DNA of 64,000 nt from [Mycobacterium] manitobense (GCF_025821665.1 NZ_JACKSJ010000186.1:1-64000), one strand, 5' to 3'. Shown: positions 33,062 to 43,330, counted from the stretch's first letter. The notes: a model not told the origin generated them from the sequence alone. Made by a program: numbers and translations.

Positions 33062-34339
33062 TCAGCGATCCCTGCTCTGGCCGCCGGAGTAGTTCTCCCA
33101 CGGGTTGTAGTCGCCGAGCAGCTCTTCCTGCGGTGGCCGCTGATCCTGCGGGACGTGCTGCAGGTTGATCCGGATCCGGTACCAGATCGAGCTCGGCCCC
33201 CGCATGCCGTCCACCAGCACGTCGGCCGGCGCCAGGCGCTCGGCGACCGCGGGGTGCCGACCGCGCCAGGTGTCCAGCGCCGCCATCGCCTCGTCTTTGG
33301 TCCTGGTCCGGGCGATCTCGATCAACGGCATCGTCGACTGGCGTCGTCCGGTTCCCGCATTCGATCCGCGGGCGGCGCCCCGCGGCGCCTTCTCCGCCGG
33401 CCCCAGCCGGTCGGCCAGGTCGAGCAGCCCGTCCAGGGCGCCCGGGTGGTCGTCCATGCCCTCCCACGGGTCGCCGAGTTCGGCGAACCGGGCAGGCACG
33501 GTCGCCACGGTGAACGCCTCCGGTCGGCATCCGGCGACCTCGTCCCACCGCAGCGGCGTGGACACCCGGGCGTCGGGGAGTGCGCGCACCGAGTACGCCG
33601 AGGCCACGGTGCGGTCGAACGCGTTCTGGTTGAAGTCCACGAAGACGCCTTCGCGCTCCTCCTTCCACCACCGTGCGGTGGCGAGCTCGGGCGCTCGCCG
33701 CTCCACCTCGCGGGCGACCGCCTGCGCGGCGAGCCGGACGAACTTGAACGGCCAGCGGCGGTGGATGCGCGCGTAGATGTGGAAACCGCGCGAGCCGGAC
33801 GTCTTGGGCCACGCCGTGAGGCCGTGATCCTCGAGCACCTCGCGGGCGACCTGGGCGACGGCGACGATCTGGCGCCAGTCGACGCCGGGCATCGGGTCCA
33901 GGTCGACGCGCAGCTCGTCGGGATGAGCGAGGTCGTCAGCGCGCGTCGGGTGCGGGTTGAGATCGACGCAGCCCATGTTCACCGCCCACGCCAGCCCGGC
34001 GGCGTCCCGAATCACCGCTTCCTCCGCCGAGGTGCCCGACGCGTAGCGGAGTTCGGCGACGTCGACGAAATCCGGCCGGTTCTTCGGGGCGCGCTTCTGG
34101 AAGACCGCCTCCTCGGTGATGCCCTTGACGAACCGCTTCAAGATCATCGGCCGGCCGTCGACGCCGCGCAGCGCGCCGTCGGCGACCGCGAGGTAATAGT
34201 GGATCAGGTCGAGCTTGGTGACCGCCGGACGGCCCTCGAACGCCTCGAAGACGACCTTGTCCGGATGGGTCACTTGGACCTGCCGACCGGCCACTTCGAG
34301 CGACTGACCCTTCGACGCCGATCCGGCCATGCCAGCCAT
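33062..34339 (-). CDS. polD2: LigD-like primase/polymerase (PolD2/Rv0269c type)
   Basis: A stand-alone archaeo-eukaryotic primase-type polymerase of about 425 residues. HPDKVVFEAFEG near the start, RPMILKRFVKGI, the metal-binding DLDPMPGVDW, SGSRGFHIYARI and VFVDFNQN motifs are all in place. Such proteins add (ribo)nucleotides during DNA repair synthesis and are paralogous to the LigD polymerase domain. Next to fadD2, as in M. tuberculosis Rv0269c-Rv0270. The last 60 residues (PAVAERLAPADVLVDGMRGP and after) are an extra C-terminal segment. The start is uncertain: ATG 34339 and 34330 both lack a clear ribosome site. Confidence 0.85.
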   Translation of the reverse strand: MAGMAGSASKGQSLEVAGRQVQVTHPDKVVFEAFEGRPAVTKLDLIHYYLAVADGALRGVDGRPMILKRFVKGITEEAVFQKRAPKNRPDFVDVAELRYASGTSAEEAVIRDAAGLAWAVNMGCVDLNPHPTRADDLAHPDELRVDLDPMPGVDWRQIVAVAQVAREVLEDHGLTAWPKTSGSRGFHIYARIHRRWPFKFVRLAAQAVAREVERRAPELATARWWKEEREGVFVDFNQNAFDRTVASAYSVRALPDARVSTPLRWDEVAGCRPEAFTVATVPARFAELGDPWEGMDDHPGALDGLLDLADRLGPAEKAPRGAARGSNAGTGRRQSTMPLIEIARTRTKDEAMAALDTWRGRHPAVAERLAPADVLVDGMRGPSSIWYRIRINLQHVPQDQRPPQEELLGDYNPWENYSGGQSRDR

Positions 34340-34395
34340 GGTAGGGACTGGCGATACCGCCCTCCGGTGCGACATGGAACACATATGGTGTGGGC

Positions 34396-36087
34396 ATGCC
34401 GAAGCTGACTGAATTCCCGTTGCAGGCTGCCGCGAAGGCCAAGCAGTACCTCGACCGGGGCTCGGCCGAACTGCACTACGCGCGCAAGATGTTCGAGGCC
34501 GGCGCATTCAAGCTCGAGCCGCCGCAGAACGTCGCCGCCATGCTGGCCGACATCCGCCGCTGGGGCGAGTTCGGAATGATCCCGGCGCTCAACGCCCGTC
34601 GCTCGCCGCACCGCGCGGCCGTCATCGACGACGACGGCGAAATGACGTTCGGAGAACTCGACGCCGCCGCGCACGCGGTCGCCAACGCACTTCTCGCCAA
34701 GGGCGTCAAGGGCGGCGACGGTGTGGCGATCCTGGCCCGCAACCACCGGTGGTTCCTCGTCGCGGTGTACGGCGCCGCCCGCACCGGGGCCCGCATCATC
34801 CTGCTCAACAGCGAGTTCTCCGGCCCTCAGGTCAAGGAGGTGTCAGAACGCGAGGGCGCCAAGATCATCATCCACGACGACGAGTACACCAAGGCGATGG
34901 CGCAGGCCGAGCCCGAACTCGGGTTCCTGCGGGCGCTCGGCACCAACCCCGACACCGACGAGCCGTCCGAGAGCTCCGCCGAGACCCTCGCCGAGATCGT
35001 CGAGCGCAGTAACAGCAATCCCGCCCCGAAGGCGTCGAAGCACTCGTCGATCATCATTCTCACCAGCGGCACCACCGGCACCCCCAAGGGCGCCAACCGC
35101 AGCACCCCACCGTCGCTCGCCCCCATCGGCGGTGTGCTGTCACACGTGCCGTTCAGGGCCGGCGAGATCACGTCGCTGCCGGCTCCGATGTTCCACGCGC
35201 TCGGCTTCCTGCACGCGACGATCGCGATGATGCTGGGCTCGACGCTGGTGCTGCGGCGCCGGTTCAAGCCGGCGACCGTGCTGGCCGACCTGGAGAAGCA
35301 CGGGGTGACGGCGATGGTGGTCGTCCCGGTGATGCTGTCGCGGATCCTCGATCAGCTGGAGAAGACCGACCCCAAGCCCGATCTGTCGAAGCTGCGCATC
35401 GTGTTCGTGTCCGGTTCGCAGCTGGGCGCCGAACTGGCGACGCGCGCGATGAAGGACATCGGGCCCGTCGTCTACAACCTCTACGGGTCCACCGAGATCG
35501 CGTTCGCGTCCATCGCCCGCCCGCAGGATCTGCAGAAGAACCCCGCCACGGTCGGACCCGTCGTCAAGGGCGTCAGGGTCAAGCTCTTCGACGAGAACGG
35601 CAAGGAGGTGCCCAAGGGCGAGGTCGGTCGCATCTTCGTCGGCAACACCTTCCCGTTCGAGGGTTACACCGGCGGCGGCCACAAGCAGATCATCGACGGC
35701 CTGATGTCCTCCGGCGATGTCGGTTACTTCGACGAGCACGGACTGCTCTACGTCAGCGGTCGCGACGACGAGATGATCGTGTCCGGCGGTGAGAACGTGT
35801 TCCCCGCCGAAGTCGAAGACCTCATCAGCGGCCATCCCGAGGTCGTCGAGGCCACCGCGCTCGGGGTCGAGGACAAGGAGTGGGGGCACCGGCTGCGGGC
35901 CTTCGTCGTCAAGACCGACGGCGCCAGCGTCGACGAGGAAGCCATCAAGACCTACGTCAAGGAGAACCTCGCGCGCTACAAGGTGCCGCGCGAGGTCATC
36001 TTCCTCGACGAGCTGCCCCGAAACCCCACCGGGAAGATCCTCAAGAGGGAGCTCCGCGAGATCACCGTCGGCGGAGACGACGAATAG
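34396..36087 (+). CDS. fadD2: Fatty-acyl-CoA synthetase FadD2
   Basis: A 563-residue ANL-superfamily ligase. SIIILTSGTTGTPKGANRS is the AMP-binding P-loop, YNLYGSTEIAFASIA the A5 motif, SGDVGYFDEHGLLYVSGRDD the hinge and NPTGKILKREL the catalytic C-terminal lysine. The N-terminal 60 residues (ELHYARKMFEAGAFKLEPPQ) match FadD2. It activates fatty acids to acyl-CoA with ATP. Placed between polD2 and fadE6 as in M. tuberculosis, but with an eight-kilobase block inserted before fadE6. Start at ATG 34396, no strong ribosome site; divergent from polD2 over 56 bases. Confidence 0.95.
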   Translation: MPKLTEFPLQAAAKAKQYLDRGSAELHYARKMFEAGAFKLEPPQNVAAMLADIRRWGEFGMIPALNARRSPHRAAVIDDDGEMTFGELDAAAHAVANALLAKGVKGGDGVAILARNHRWFLVAVYGAARTGARIILLNSEFSGPQVKEVSEREGAKIIIHDDEYTKAMAQAEPELGFLRALGTNPDTDEPSESSAETLAEIVERSNSNPAPKASKHSSIIILTSGTTGTPKGANRSTPPSLAPIGGVLSHVPFRAGEITSLPAPMFHALGFLHATIAMMLGSTLVLRRRFKPATVLADLEKHGVTAMVVVPVMLSRILDQLEKTDPKPDLSKLRIVFVSGSQLGAELATRAMKDIGPVVYNLYGSTEIAFASIARPQDLQKNPATVGPVVKGVRVKLFDENGKEVPKGEVGRIFVGNTFPFEGYTGGGHKQIIDGLMSSGDVGYFDEHGLLYVSGRDDEMIVSGGENVFPAEVEDLISGHPEVVEATALGVEDKEWGHRLRAFVVKTDGASVDEEAIKTYVKENLARYKVPREVIFLDELPRNPTGKILKRELREITVGGDDE

Positions 36088-36141
36088 AGCACGTGGAGAG
36101 CTGACGGAATAGTCCGGGGGCCGAGACCGTCGTAACTCACC

Positions 36142-36921
36142 GTGCACATCGATCTCGGCGGTAAGACAGCCCTCGTCACCGGTTCCACCCAGGGCATCGG
36201 GCTGGCGATCGCCAGCAACCTCTCCGCGGCCGGCGCCCGCGTCGCGGTGAACGGCCGCAGCCGCGACCGGGTGGACGAGGCGGTGGCCGCGATCGACGGC
36301 GACGCTTTCGGCATCGCGGCCGACGTCAGCACCGACGAGGGGGTCGCCGCGCTGCTGCGCGAACTGCCCGCGGTCGACATCCTGGTCAACAATCTCGGCA
36401 TCTTCGGGGCGGTGCCGGCCCGGGAGATCACCGACGACCAGTGGCGCACCTACTTCGAGGTGAACGTCCTCGCCGCGGTGCGGCTCATCCGCAGCTATCT
36501 GCCCGGGATGACCGACCGCGGATGGGGCCGGGCGATCCAGATCGCCAGCGACTCGGCCATCGTCATCCCCGAGGAGATGATCCACTACGGGGTGTCGAAG
36601 ACGGCGCTGCTGGCGGTGTCGCGGGGCTTCGCCAAGGACGCCGCGGGCACCGGAGTCACGGTCAACTCGGTGATCGCCGGGCCGACGCACACCGCGGGTG
36701 TCGAGAAATTCGTCTACGAGTTGGTGGACGCGTCGCTGCCGTGGGACGAGGCGCAGCGCGAATTCATGCGCCTGCACCGGCCACAGTCGTTGCTGCAGCG
36801 GCTCATCGAACCCGAGGAGATCGCGAATCTGGTGACGTACCTGGCGTCCCCGCTGGCGTCGGCGACCACCGGCGCGGCGGTGCGGGTCGACGGCGGTTAC
36901 GTCGACTCGATCCTGCCCTGA
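36142..36921 (+). CDS. Short-chain dehydrogenase/reductase (3-ketoacyl-ACP reductase-like)
   Basis: A 259-residue SDR with TGSTQGIG coenzyme motif, NNLGIFG, IQIASDSA serine and YGVSK Tyr-Lys; the end VRVDGGYVDSIL is canonical. Basic NGRSRDRV after strand 2 indicates NADP(H). The GTG start follows the fadD2 stop by 55 bases, so it may be cotranscribed with fadD2. Its 3-prime end overlaps the convergent MFS gene by 25 bases. Confidence 0.9.
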   Translation: MHIDLGGKTALVTGSTQGIGLAIASNLSAAGARVAVNGRSRDRVDEAVAAIDGDAFGIAADVSTDEGVAALLRELPAVDILVNNLGIFGAVPAREITDDQWRTYFEVNVLAAVRLIRSYLPGMTDRGWGRAIQIASDSAIVIPEEMIHYGVSKTALLAVSRGFAKDAAGTGVTVNSVIAGPTHTAGVEKFVYELVDASLPWDEAQREFMRLHRPQSLLQRLIEPEEIANLVTYLASPLASATTGAAVRVDGGYVDSILP

Positions 36922-38122
36922 CCGCGTAGCAGGCGTCCACGTGATTTGGGCCGCGGTCGTGCGCTGAGCGGAACGACGAGCAGCAGGGCCGCCAGGGTCA
37001 GTGCGGCCGGCATCACGCCGAGTCCGGCCATGCCCCAATGATCTAGGCCCCAGCCGCCCGCGACCGCTCCCAAGGCGATGCCGAGATTGGCCGTCGAGAT
37101 GTTCAGCGTCAGTGCGAATGCCGGCGCCTCGGCACCGGCCATCGTCACCCGCACCTGGCTGAGCGTGACACCCGCCGTGTGCAGCACGCCCCAGATGAGC
37201 AGCGGAACGACGGCCGCCAGTACCGAACCCCCCGTCCATGCCGCGACGTTGACGGCGATGGCGAGCACTGCGGCGGTGACCACGGTCGCCGCAAGCGGCC
37301 GCCGGTCCGCGACACGTTCCGCAACTGAATTACCCGCGACGCCAACGGCGCCGAACAGCAGCAGTGCCAGCGCAAGGCGCTTCAGGTCCAGCCCCATGAC
37401 GTCCTCGAACCAGGCGCCGAGATACGTGTAGGCCGAGAACATGGCGGCGAAGATCGCCACCGACAGCGCGAGGTGACCGAGGAACAGGGGGCGGCGCAGC
37501 AGCGCGAGTTGATCTGCGAGACCAGCCGGGGGCCCGTCGTGCATCCGCCGGCTGCGTGGAAAGAGCAGAGCCATGGCGAGGGCCACCGGCAACGGGGCGA
37601 CAGCCAGCACGACGAACGACAGACGCCAGTTGCCGCCCTGCGCCAGCGCGATGCCCGCGGGCAATGCGAGCAGCACGCCGAGGACGAAGCCGAGATTGGC
37701 CTTGGCGAGGGCGCGGCCACGCGATGCCGCGGGCGCCATCCGCAGGACTTCAGCGGTTCCCAGACCCACGAACGGCGGAAGCAACGCCCCCTGAACGGCC
37801 CGCGCAAGCAGCATCGGCGTGATGTCGGTTGCCAGCGCGACGACGCCGTTGCCTGCCGCGTACACAACGAGCACCGCGGCGAGCAGAGCCCGCGGCGGCA
37901 CTCGGCTCACGACGAGCGTGACGACCGGTCCCGCCGCCGCCGCGGCGATCGCGAAGACCGCAGTCAGCCGGCCGGCGATCGAGAGCGGCACGCCGAGGTC
38001 CGTGGCGATCGACGGCAGCAGGCCGACGACGATGAACTCGGTCGCCACCACCAATGCGATCGCGGGCGCGAGCAGGACGAAAACCCGACGCAGGACCTGG
38101 TCGGCATCTGCGTCAGCAGACG

Positions 38123-38126
<4 letters not shown>
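36897..38126 (-). CDS. Major facilitator superfamily efflux transporter (DHA1-like)
   Basis: A 409-residue, 12-helix MFS permease. LLAPAIALVVATEFIVVGLL with ATEF and SIAGRLTAVFAIAAA, and the motif A-like RVPPRALLAAVLV, mark the arabinose-efflux/DHA1 group (AraJ/YdhP-like). It likely exports small compounds or sugars by proton antiport. Its ATG overlaps the stop of the SDR at 38123 (ATGA), so both belong to an operon controlled by the divergent TetR at 38974. Confidence 0.9.
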
Positions 38127-38863
<737 letters not shown>

Positions 38864-38874
38864 TGCCGGCTCCA

Positions 38875-38898
38875 TTTCTGTAGTGATCGCTGCAAATT
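38875..38898. promoter_or_regulatory. TetR operator candidate 1
   Basis: A 24-base copy of the motif TTTCTGTAGT-N-TCG-N-TGCA, only 12 bases upstream of the SDR start. It repeats at 38929-38952. Binding here would block the SDR promoter or start. Confidence 0.6.
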
Positions 38899-38928
38899 TA
38901 GGCAGGCGGCTGGCGCGGCGTCAAGACA

Positions 38929-38952
38929 TTTCTGTAGTATTCGTTGCAGAAA
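38929..38952. promoter_or_regulatory. TetR operator candidate 2
   Basis: TTTCTG at 38929-38934 and CAGAAA at 38947-38952 are perfect 6-bp arms, 22 bases before the TetR GTG. It is a near-copy of 38875-38898 with centres 54 bases apart, so the regulator could act on both divergent promoters. Confidence 0.65.
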
Positions 38953-38973
38953 ATGTTTGGAGGCTGAATCGCT

Positions 38974-39585
38974 GTGGCGGCACGTGGCAGGCCGAGGGGG
39001 TTCGATCGGACCCGCGCGCTGGAGCGGGCGATGGAGTTGTTCTGGGACAGAGGGTTCGAAGGCACCTCGATCGCCGATCTCACCTCGGCGATGGGGATTG
39101 GTTCGACCAGTCTCTACGCCGCCTTCGGCGCCAAGGACGACCTGTTCCGTGAGGCGGTGAGCCACTACACGCAGAACGTGGGCGGTGAGATCTGGTCCGC
39201 GGTCACCGACGCCGACACCGCGTTCGGCGCCGTGGAAGGCTTCCTCATGGCGACCGCCAGTTCGTTCACCCGCGGCGATTGCCCGGCCGGCTGCCTCGTG
39301 GTCCTGTCGGCGCTGCACGCCAACGGTGCGACTGATGCCGTACGTGCCGACCTCACCGAGATGCGCGAACAGAACACCCTCGACCTGGCTGCCCGGCTCA
39401 CCGAGGGCGTCGAGAACGGCGAGATCCCGGCGAGCGCCGACTTATCGGCCATCGCCCGGTTCTACGTCACCGTCCAGCAGGGCATGTCCATCCAGGCCAG
39501 GGACGGTGCGGACCGGGTGACGTTGGAAGCCATTGCACGCTCGGCACTCTCGGCCTGGGACACGCTGATCTCGGCGGGCAGCTGA
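38974..39585 (+). CDS. TetR/AcrR family regulator
   Basis: A 203-residue repressor. GRPRGFDRTRALERAMELFW and TSIADLTSAMGIGSTSLYAA form the helix-turn-helix, and the FTRGDCPAGCLVVLSALHAN segment with two cysteines marks the TetR_C_16-like/AcuR-type C-domain. That C-x-x-x-C pair is common in regulators answering to reactive electrophiles. GTG start 38974 behind TTGGAGG. Divergent from the SDR-MFS operon with two matching operators between them. Confidence 0.9.
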   Translation: MAARGRPRGFDRTRALERAMELFWDRGFEGTSIADLTSAMGIGSTSLYAAFGAKDDLFREAVSHYTQNVGGEIWSAVTDADTAFGAVEGFLMATASSFTRGDCPAGCLVVLSALHANGATDAVRADLTEMREQNTLDLAARLTEGVENGEIPASADLSAIARFYVTVQQGMSIQARDGADRVTLEAIARSALSAWDTLISAGS

Positions 39586-39588
39586 GCG

Positions 39589-39729
39589 TCAGGTGACGGC
39601 CTGCGCGCCCATGATGGCCGCACCGGGTATCGCCGGCGCCACCAGCATCAGCGACTCGCGCGCCGCAAGCGCGTAGACCGCGATCGCGATGCCCGCCACC
39701 ACGACCACCACGGCGGTGTAGGTGGACAT
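39589..39729 (-). CDS. Small hydrophobic membrane protein (46 residues)
   Basis: ATG 39729 opens a 46-codon frame: MSTYTAVVVVVAGIAIAVYA, then LAARESLMLVAPAIPGAAIM, then GAQAVT and stop. Residues 6-22 form an obvious membrane helix with another semi-hydrophobic stretch after. It ends three bases from the convergent TetR stop and starts 51 bases from the divergent ADP-ribosylglycohydrolase. No strong ribosome site. Too short for most gene-callers; plausible single- or two-pass small protein of unknown role. Confidence 0.45.
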   Translation of the reverse strand: MSTYTAVVVVVAGIAIAVYALAARESLMLVAPAIPGAAIMGAQAVT

Positions 39730-39780
39730 CGGCTACCCGGACCGATCGCCCCGAACCGTCTCGCGGGGCAGGCTGGAGAA

Positions 39781-40704
39781 ATGACGGCGCTCGAGGACAG
39801 GATCCGCGCGGCGCTCGTGGCGTTCGCCGTCGGGGACGCCACGGGTGTGCCCTGGGAGGGTTACCGGCCGGCGGCCATCGACCCCGGGGCCGTGGCGGAG
39901 GTGCCGCGTCGCGCGGGGTGGCCACCGGGCGCCACCTCCGATGACACGGCACTGATGCTGCTGGTCGCCGACTACCTCGCCGACCGCGGCGCCCACGTGG
40001 ACGAGCGGGACTTCCTCACTCGCCTCGTCGAGGCGGTGCCCGGCATCCGAGGGATCGGTCCGAGCACCCACGCCGCCGTCGAACGGTTCGGTGCCACCGG
40101 GGGTCTGCGTGCAAGCACCGGTGACACGAACGGCGCCGCCATGCGGGCGTTGCCGATCGGCTGGGGCATTCCGACGGCGGCGGCCGGGCTGCGGCGCCGC
40201 GTCGTGACGCGGCTGTCCCGCACCACCCATGGCGCCGCGGGGGCCGTCGGCGCCGCCTGCGTGGTGACGGCGATGGCCGCAACTGCCGTCGAAGCGGCCG
40301 CAATCGACGCTGTCCTCGAGGCGGCCGCCACCGAGGTGCGTTACGTCAGAGGCCGATTCGCCAGGGCGGACACCGTGTGGTCGCCGTTGTCGGATGCCTT
40401 CGCCGGTGACTGGCGGCCGGGCCGCGATGGAGTGTCGCTGGACGGAATCGAGACGGCGGCGGCCGTCATCACGGTGGTCCGGCGTACCGGACAGCGGCGT
40501 CGGGGCCTGGCGGACGCGGTGCGCGATGCCGTGATGCTCGGCGGTGACACCGACACCGTCGCGGCGCTTGCCTGCGGAATCCTCGGCGGGCTCGGCGACA
40601 TCGACATGGACATCCCATGGTGGCCGAGGCTGGCACTGCCGGAGCCCGGCCGGCTGGATCGAAGCGCCGCGGCGCTCGCGGTGCTTCGCGCGACCCTCGC
40701 CTGA
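39781..40704 (+). CDS. ADP-ribosylglycohydrolase family protein
   Basis: A 307-residue all-helical DraG-like hydrolase. The metal-site motifs are FAVGDATGVPWEG near the N-terminus, TSDDTALMLLVAD, and GGDTDTVAALACGILGG towards the C-terminus, so both Mg-coordinating groups are present. It removes ADP-ribose from proteins or small acceptors, or hydrolyses related glycosides. No partner ADP-ribosyltransferase is seen nearby. The stop is 12 bases from the convergent transaminase stop. Confidence 0.9.
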   Translation: MTALEDRIRAALVAFAVGDATGVPWEGYRPAAIDPGAVAEVPRRAGWPPGATSDDTALMLLVADYLADRGAHVDERDFLTRLVEAVPGIRGIGPSTHAAVERFGATGGLRASTGDTNGAAMRALPIGWGIPTAAAGLRRRVVTRLSRTTHGAAGAVGAACVVTAMAATAVEAAAIDAVLEAAATEVRYVRGRFARADTVWSPLSDAFAGDWRPGRDGVSLDGIETAAAVITVVRRTGQRRRGLADAVRDAVMLGGDTDTVAALACGILGGLGDIDMDIPWWPRLALPEPGRLDRSAAALAVLRATLA

Positions 40705-40716
40705 CGGCGTCCGCGC

Positions 40717-41730
40717 TCAGTACTCGATCGCCTCGATCAGTGGGCCGGGCTCGTCCATCAGGGCCCAGAACCGGTCCCGGATCGCGACGGTCATCGGGCC
40801 GGGCGCGCCGTCGCCGATCGGTTCACCGTCGAGTGAGTTGATGGGGGTGACGCCACCGGCGGTGGTGACGGCCATCAGCTCGTCGGCGTCGTAGAGTTCG
40901 TGGCTGGTGACGTCGCGCAGGGTGGCCTCGATGCCCATCGCATCGGCGAGCTCGAACACCGTCTTGCGGGTGATGCCCGGCAACGCGTTCCTTGACGGCG
41001 ACGCCAACTTGCCGTCCTTGACGACACAGACGTTGAAGCCCGGGCCTTCGGCGACACAGCTGTCCGAGTCGAGCAGGATCGCGGTGCGTGCGCCGCGGTC
41101 CTTGGCCTCGAAGCTCGCCGCCGTCAGGTCGCCCCACTGGTAGTTCTTGATCGTCGGGTCGACGGTGTTGCGCCCCGCGCGGCGTACGTGGCGCGGGACG
41201 ATCGCGGTGGTGCCGAAGATCTGCTCGTGGGGCGGGAATGCCCACAGGTACGGGATCGCGTAGATGTACACCTGGTGGGTCAGCTTCGTCAGGTCCTTCT
41301 CGCCCTTGCGTTTTCCGTAACCGCGCGTGACGGTGAGGTTCACGAACGACTCACGGAGTTGCGAGAGGCTGACGCAGCGCTTGGTGATCTCGGCGAGTTC
41401 GTCCTTGGACACCCCCGGGTCGAGGCGCAGCTTGGCGGCGCCGTCGAGGAGGCGGTCCACATGGTCACCGAGCCGGAAGATGTTGCCGTGCCACACATGT
41501 GCGACGGTGTAGGTCAGGTCGGAGTGGCCGAACCCGGTGTCGAAGATCGAGATCTTCGCGTCCTCGGCGGGCATGTACTCGCCCTCGATCCACGCCACGC
41601 CCCCGGCGAACGGGCTGGACGTGTCGAGCTCGTAGTCGCTGTACTGGATCACCGAACCGGGCGGCGTGGCTTCCCGGATTGCGCCGGGTTCGACGGCGAC
41701 GAGGTTGCTGGTGCCGAGAGTGCTGGTCAT
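40717..41730 (-). CDS. (R)-selective amine:pyruvate transaminase-like, PLP fold type IV
   Basis: A 337-residue class IV aminotransferase. The lysine that should bind PLP is K195 in TIKNYQWGDL. FAGGVAWIEGEYMPAEDAKI, FDTGFGHSDLTYTVAHVWHG and GKRKGEKDLTKLTHQVYIYA agree closely with the (R)-amine transaminases described from Mycobacterium vanbaalenii and Arthrobacter, as I recall them. The reaction is reversible transfer of an amino group between an (R)-amine and pyruvate. Start at ATG 41730 with AAGGGA upstream. It follows an APC permease and LysR gene on the same strand, suggesting uptake plus deamination of an amine; the natural substrate is unknown. Confidence 0.85.
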   Translation of the reverse strand: MTSTLGTSNLVAVEPGAIREATPPGSVIQYSDYELDTSSPFAGGVAWIEGEYMPAEDAKISIFDTGFGHSDLTYTVAHVWHGNIFRLGDHVDRLLDGAAKLRLDPGVSKDELAEITKRCVSLSQLRESFVNLTVTRGYGKRKGEKDLTKLTHQVYIYAIPYLWAFPPHEQIFGTTAIVPRHVRRAGRNTVDPTIKNYQWGDLTAASFEAKDRGARTAILLDSDSCVAEGPGFNVCVVKDGKLASPSRNALPGITRKTVFELADAMGIEATLRDVTSHELYDADELMAVTTAGGVTPINSLDGEPIGDGAPGPMTVAIRDRFWALMDEPGPLIEAIEY

Positions 41731-41821
41731 GATGTGTCCCTTCATGGTTGCGTCGACCCTGCGTCCACGGCGCGGACGTGCGAGTGCCCGGTGCCGTGGA
41801 CGCGGAGTCAGCGGGGGTGGG

Positions 41822-43330
41822 TCAGATGCCGTGGGTCTTTGCGTAGGTGGCGCCGGCGGATCCGCTGCGCAGCCGCGACTTCAAGCCGGTGGCCCACCAC
41901 AGGGCGGCCAGCACCACGATGCCGAGGAAGATCCACTTGTTGCTGGTGAACTGCGGGAGGAACAGCAGAGCGATCGCGACGCCGACGAACACCACCAGTG
42001 CGGTGACGTAGAGCGGCAACCGGAACCGGCCGAGGTCGAAGGTGCCCGGTTCGCCCTGCGGGATGGTGCCCTTGTGGTAGCCGACCAGCAGTCCGATGGT
42101 CTGCAGGATGTAGACGAAGAAGAACAGCAGCGAGGCGATGCCGATGATGTAGTTGAACGCCTTCTCGTTGACCAGCGCCGAGAGCAGCAGCACCGTCGAC
42201 AGGCAACCCAGCCCGAGCACCGCGTAGGTGGGCGCCTTGCTCTTCGGCGAGACGTGCCGCCACACCTGGGAGAACGGCAGCATGTTGTCGCGGGCCATCG
42301 AATAGGTGAGCCGGGTGGCGACCAGGATGTTGGCCAGCAGACAGGCGAGGATGTTCGTCAGGGCGATGGCGACGACGATCTTGGTGACGACGGGCCCGGC
42401 CTGCTGGGTGATGATCTCCTCGATGGGCGCGGCGGCGTTGGCCTCGACCGCTGCGGCGTCCTTAATGGCCAGCACGTACACGACGTACATCAGCAGTTCG
42501 ATGACGATCGAGGTGACCAGGGCGTAGAACATCGTCCGGGGCACGACGCGGCGGGCGTCCTTGGTCTCCTCGGCGACGTCGGCGCCGGACTCCACGCCGA
42601 TCAGGCCGAAGAACGGGCCGAGCGCTGCGGCCAGCCACGCCAGCATGTACGAGTCCTTGTCGCCGGACTCGCCACCGGTGAACAGCACCGAGATCGGCTG
42701 GTGGTTCTCCGGCGCCGAGAAGGCGATGATCGCGATCAGTGCGGTGGCGCCGACGGTGATGACGAGTTCCAGGCTGACGCCGATGTTGTTGACCATCGTG
42801 GCGAACCGGACGCCGTAGATGTTGATCAGCACGCAGACGAACACGACGGCGATGGCCAGCAGGATCTGGGTGCTCTGGGTCATGCTCCAGCCGAACAGTC
42901 CGCCGAGATAGCCGGACAGGATGAAGCCGACGCCGGTCATGCCGCACACCCAGCCCATCAGCGCGATGAAGCCGGTGAACCAGGCGAGGTCCGGGCCGTT
43001 GATACGGCTGATCCACTGGTAGGAGTAACCGGCCAGCGGCAGTTTGGCGGTGAGGTCCGCGGCGATGAACGTCCACAGCGCGAACACCGCGCCGGCCAGC
43101 AGCAGCGTCCACACGAACGGTGCGCCCGCGGTGAAGTAGCCGGCGCCGAAGCCGGTGAACACCGCGGTGGTGGCGCTGATCGTCGCGAAGCCGATGGCGA
43201 ACGAGGCCAGCGTGCCGACCGAGCGGTCGAGCTTCTGCGTGTAGCCGAGTTCGGCGAGCTTGGCGTCCTCGGCGTCCGGCGTCGGAGGTCGCTGTTCTGA
43301 ATGAGTAGGTGATGTCATTGCGTCAGTCAT
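41822..43330 (-). CDS. APC-superfamily amino acid/amine permease
   Basis: A 502-residue, 12-helix transporter. LGYTQKLDRSVGTLASFAIG with the ATISATTAVFTGFGAGY first helix, and GVESGADVAEETKDARRVVP in the conserved helix-8 loop (E-S-A-E-E-T motif), put it in the amino acid/choline (ACT) or GABA permease-like branch of APC. It imports an amino acid or amine with a proton. GGAG five bases before ATG 43330. Ninety bases upstream of the transaminase, with a LysR box and LysR gene above it, forming one operon. Confidence 0.9.
   Translation of the reverse strand: MTDAMTSPTHSEQRPPTPDAEDAKLAELGYTQKLDRSVGTLASFAIGFATISATTAVFTGFGAGYFTAGAPFVWTLLLAGAVFALWTFIAADLTAKLPLAGYSYQWISRINGPDLAWFTGFIALMGWVCGMTGVGFILSGYLGGLFGWSMTQSTQILLAIAVVFVCVLINIYGVRFATMVNNIGVSLELVITVGATALIAIIAFSAPENHQPISVLFTGGESGDKDSYMLAWLAAALGPFFGLIGVESGADVAEETKDARRVVPRTMFYALVTSIVIELLMYVVYVLAIKDAAAVEANAAAPIEEIITQQAGPVVTKIVVAIALTNILACLLANILVATRLTYSMARDNMLPFSQVWRHVSPKSKAPTYAVLGLGCLSTVLLLSALVNEKAFNYIIGIASLLFFFVYILQTIGLLVGYHKGTIPQGEPGTFDLGRFRLPLYVTALVVFVGVAIALLFLPQFTSNKWIFLGIVVLAALWWATGLKSRLRSGSAGATYAKTHGI

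Noticed and set aside
34370..34396. Palindrome around CATATG ahead of fadD2 as a KstR-like operator
   Set aside because: Arms are short and the known KstR pattern with central AAC..GTT is not present.
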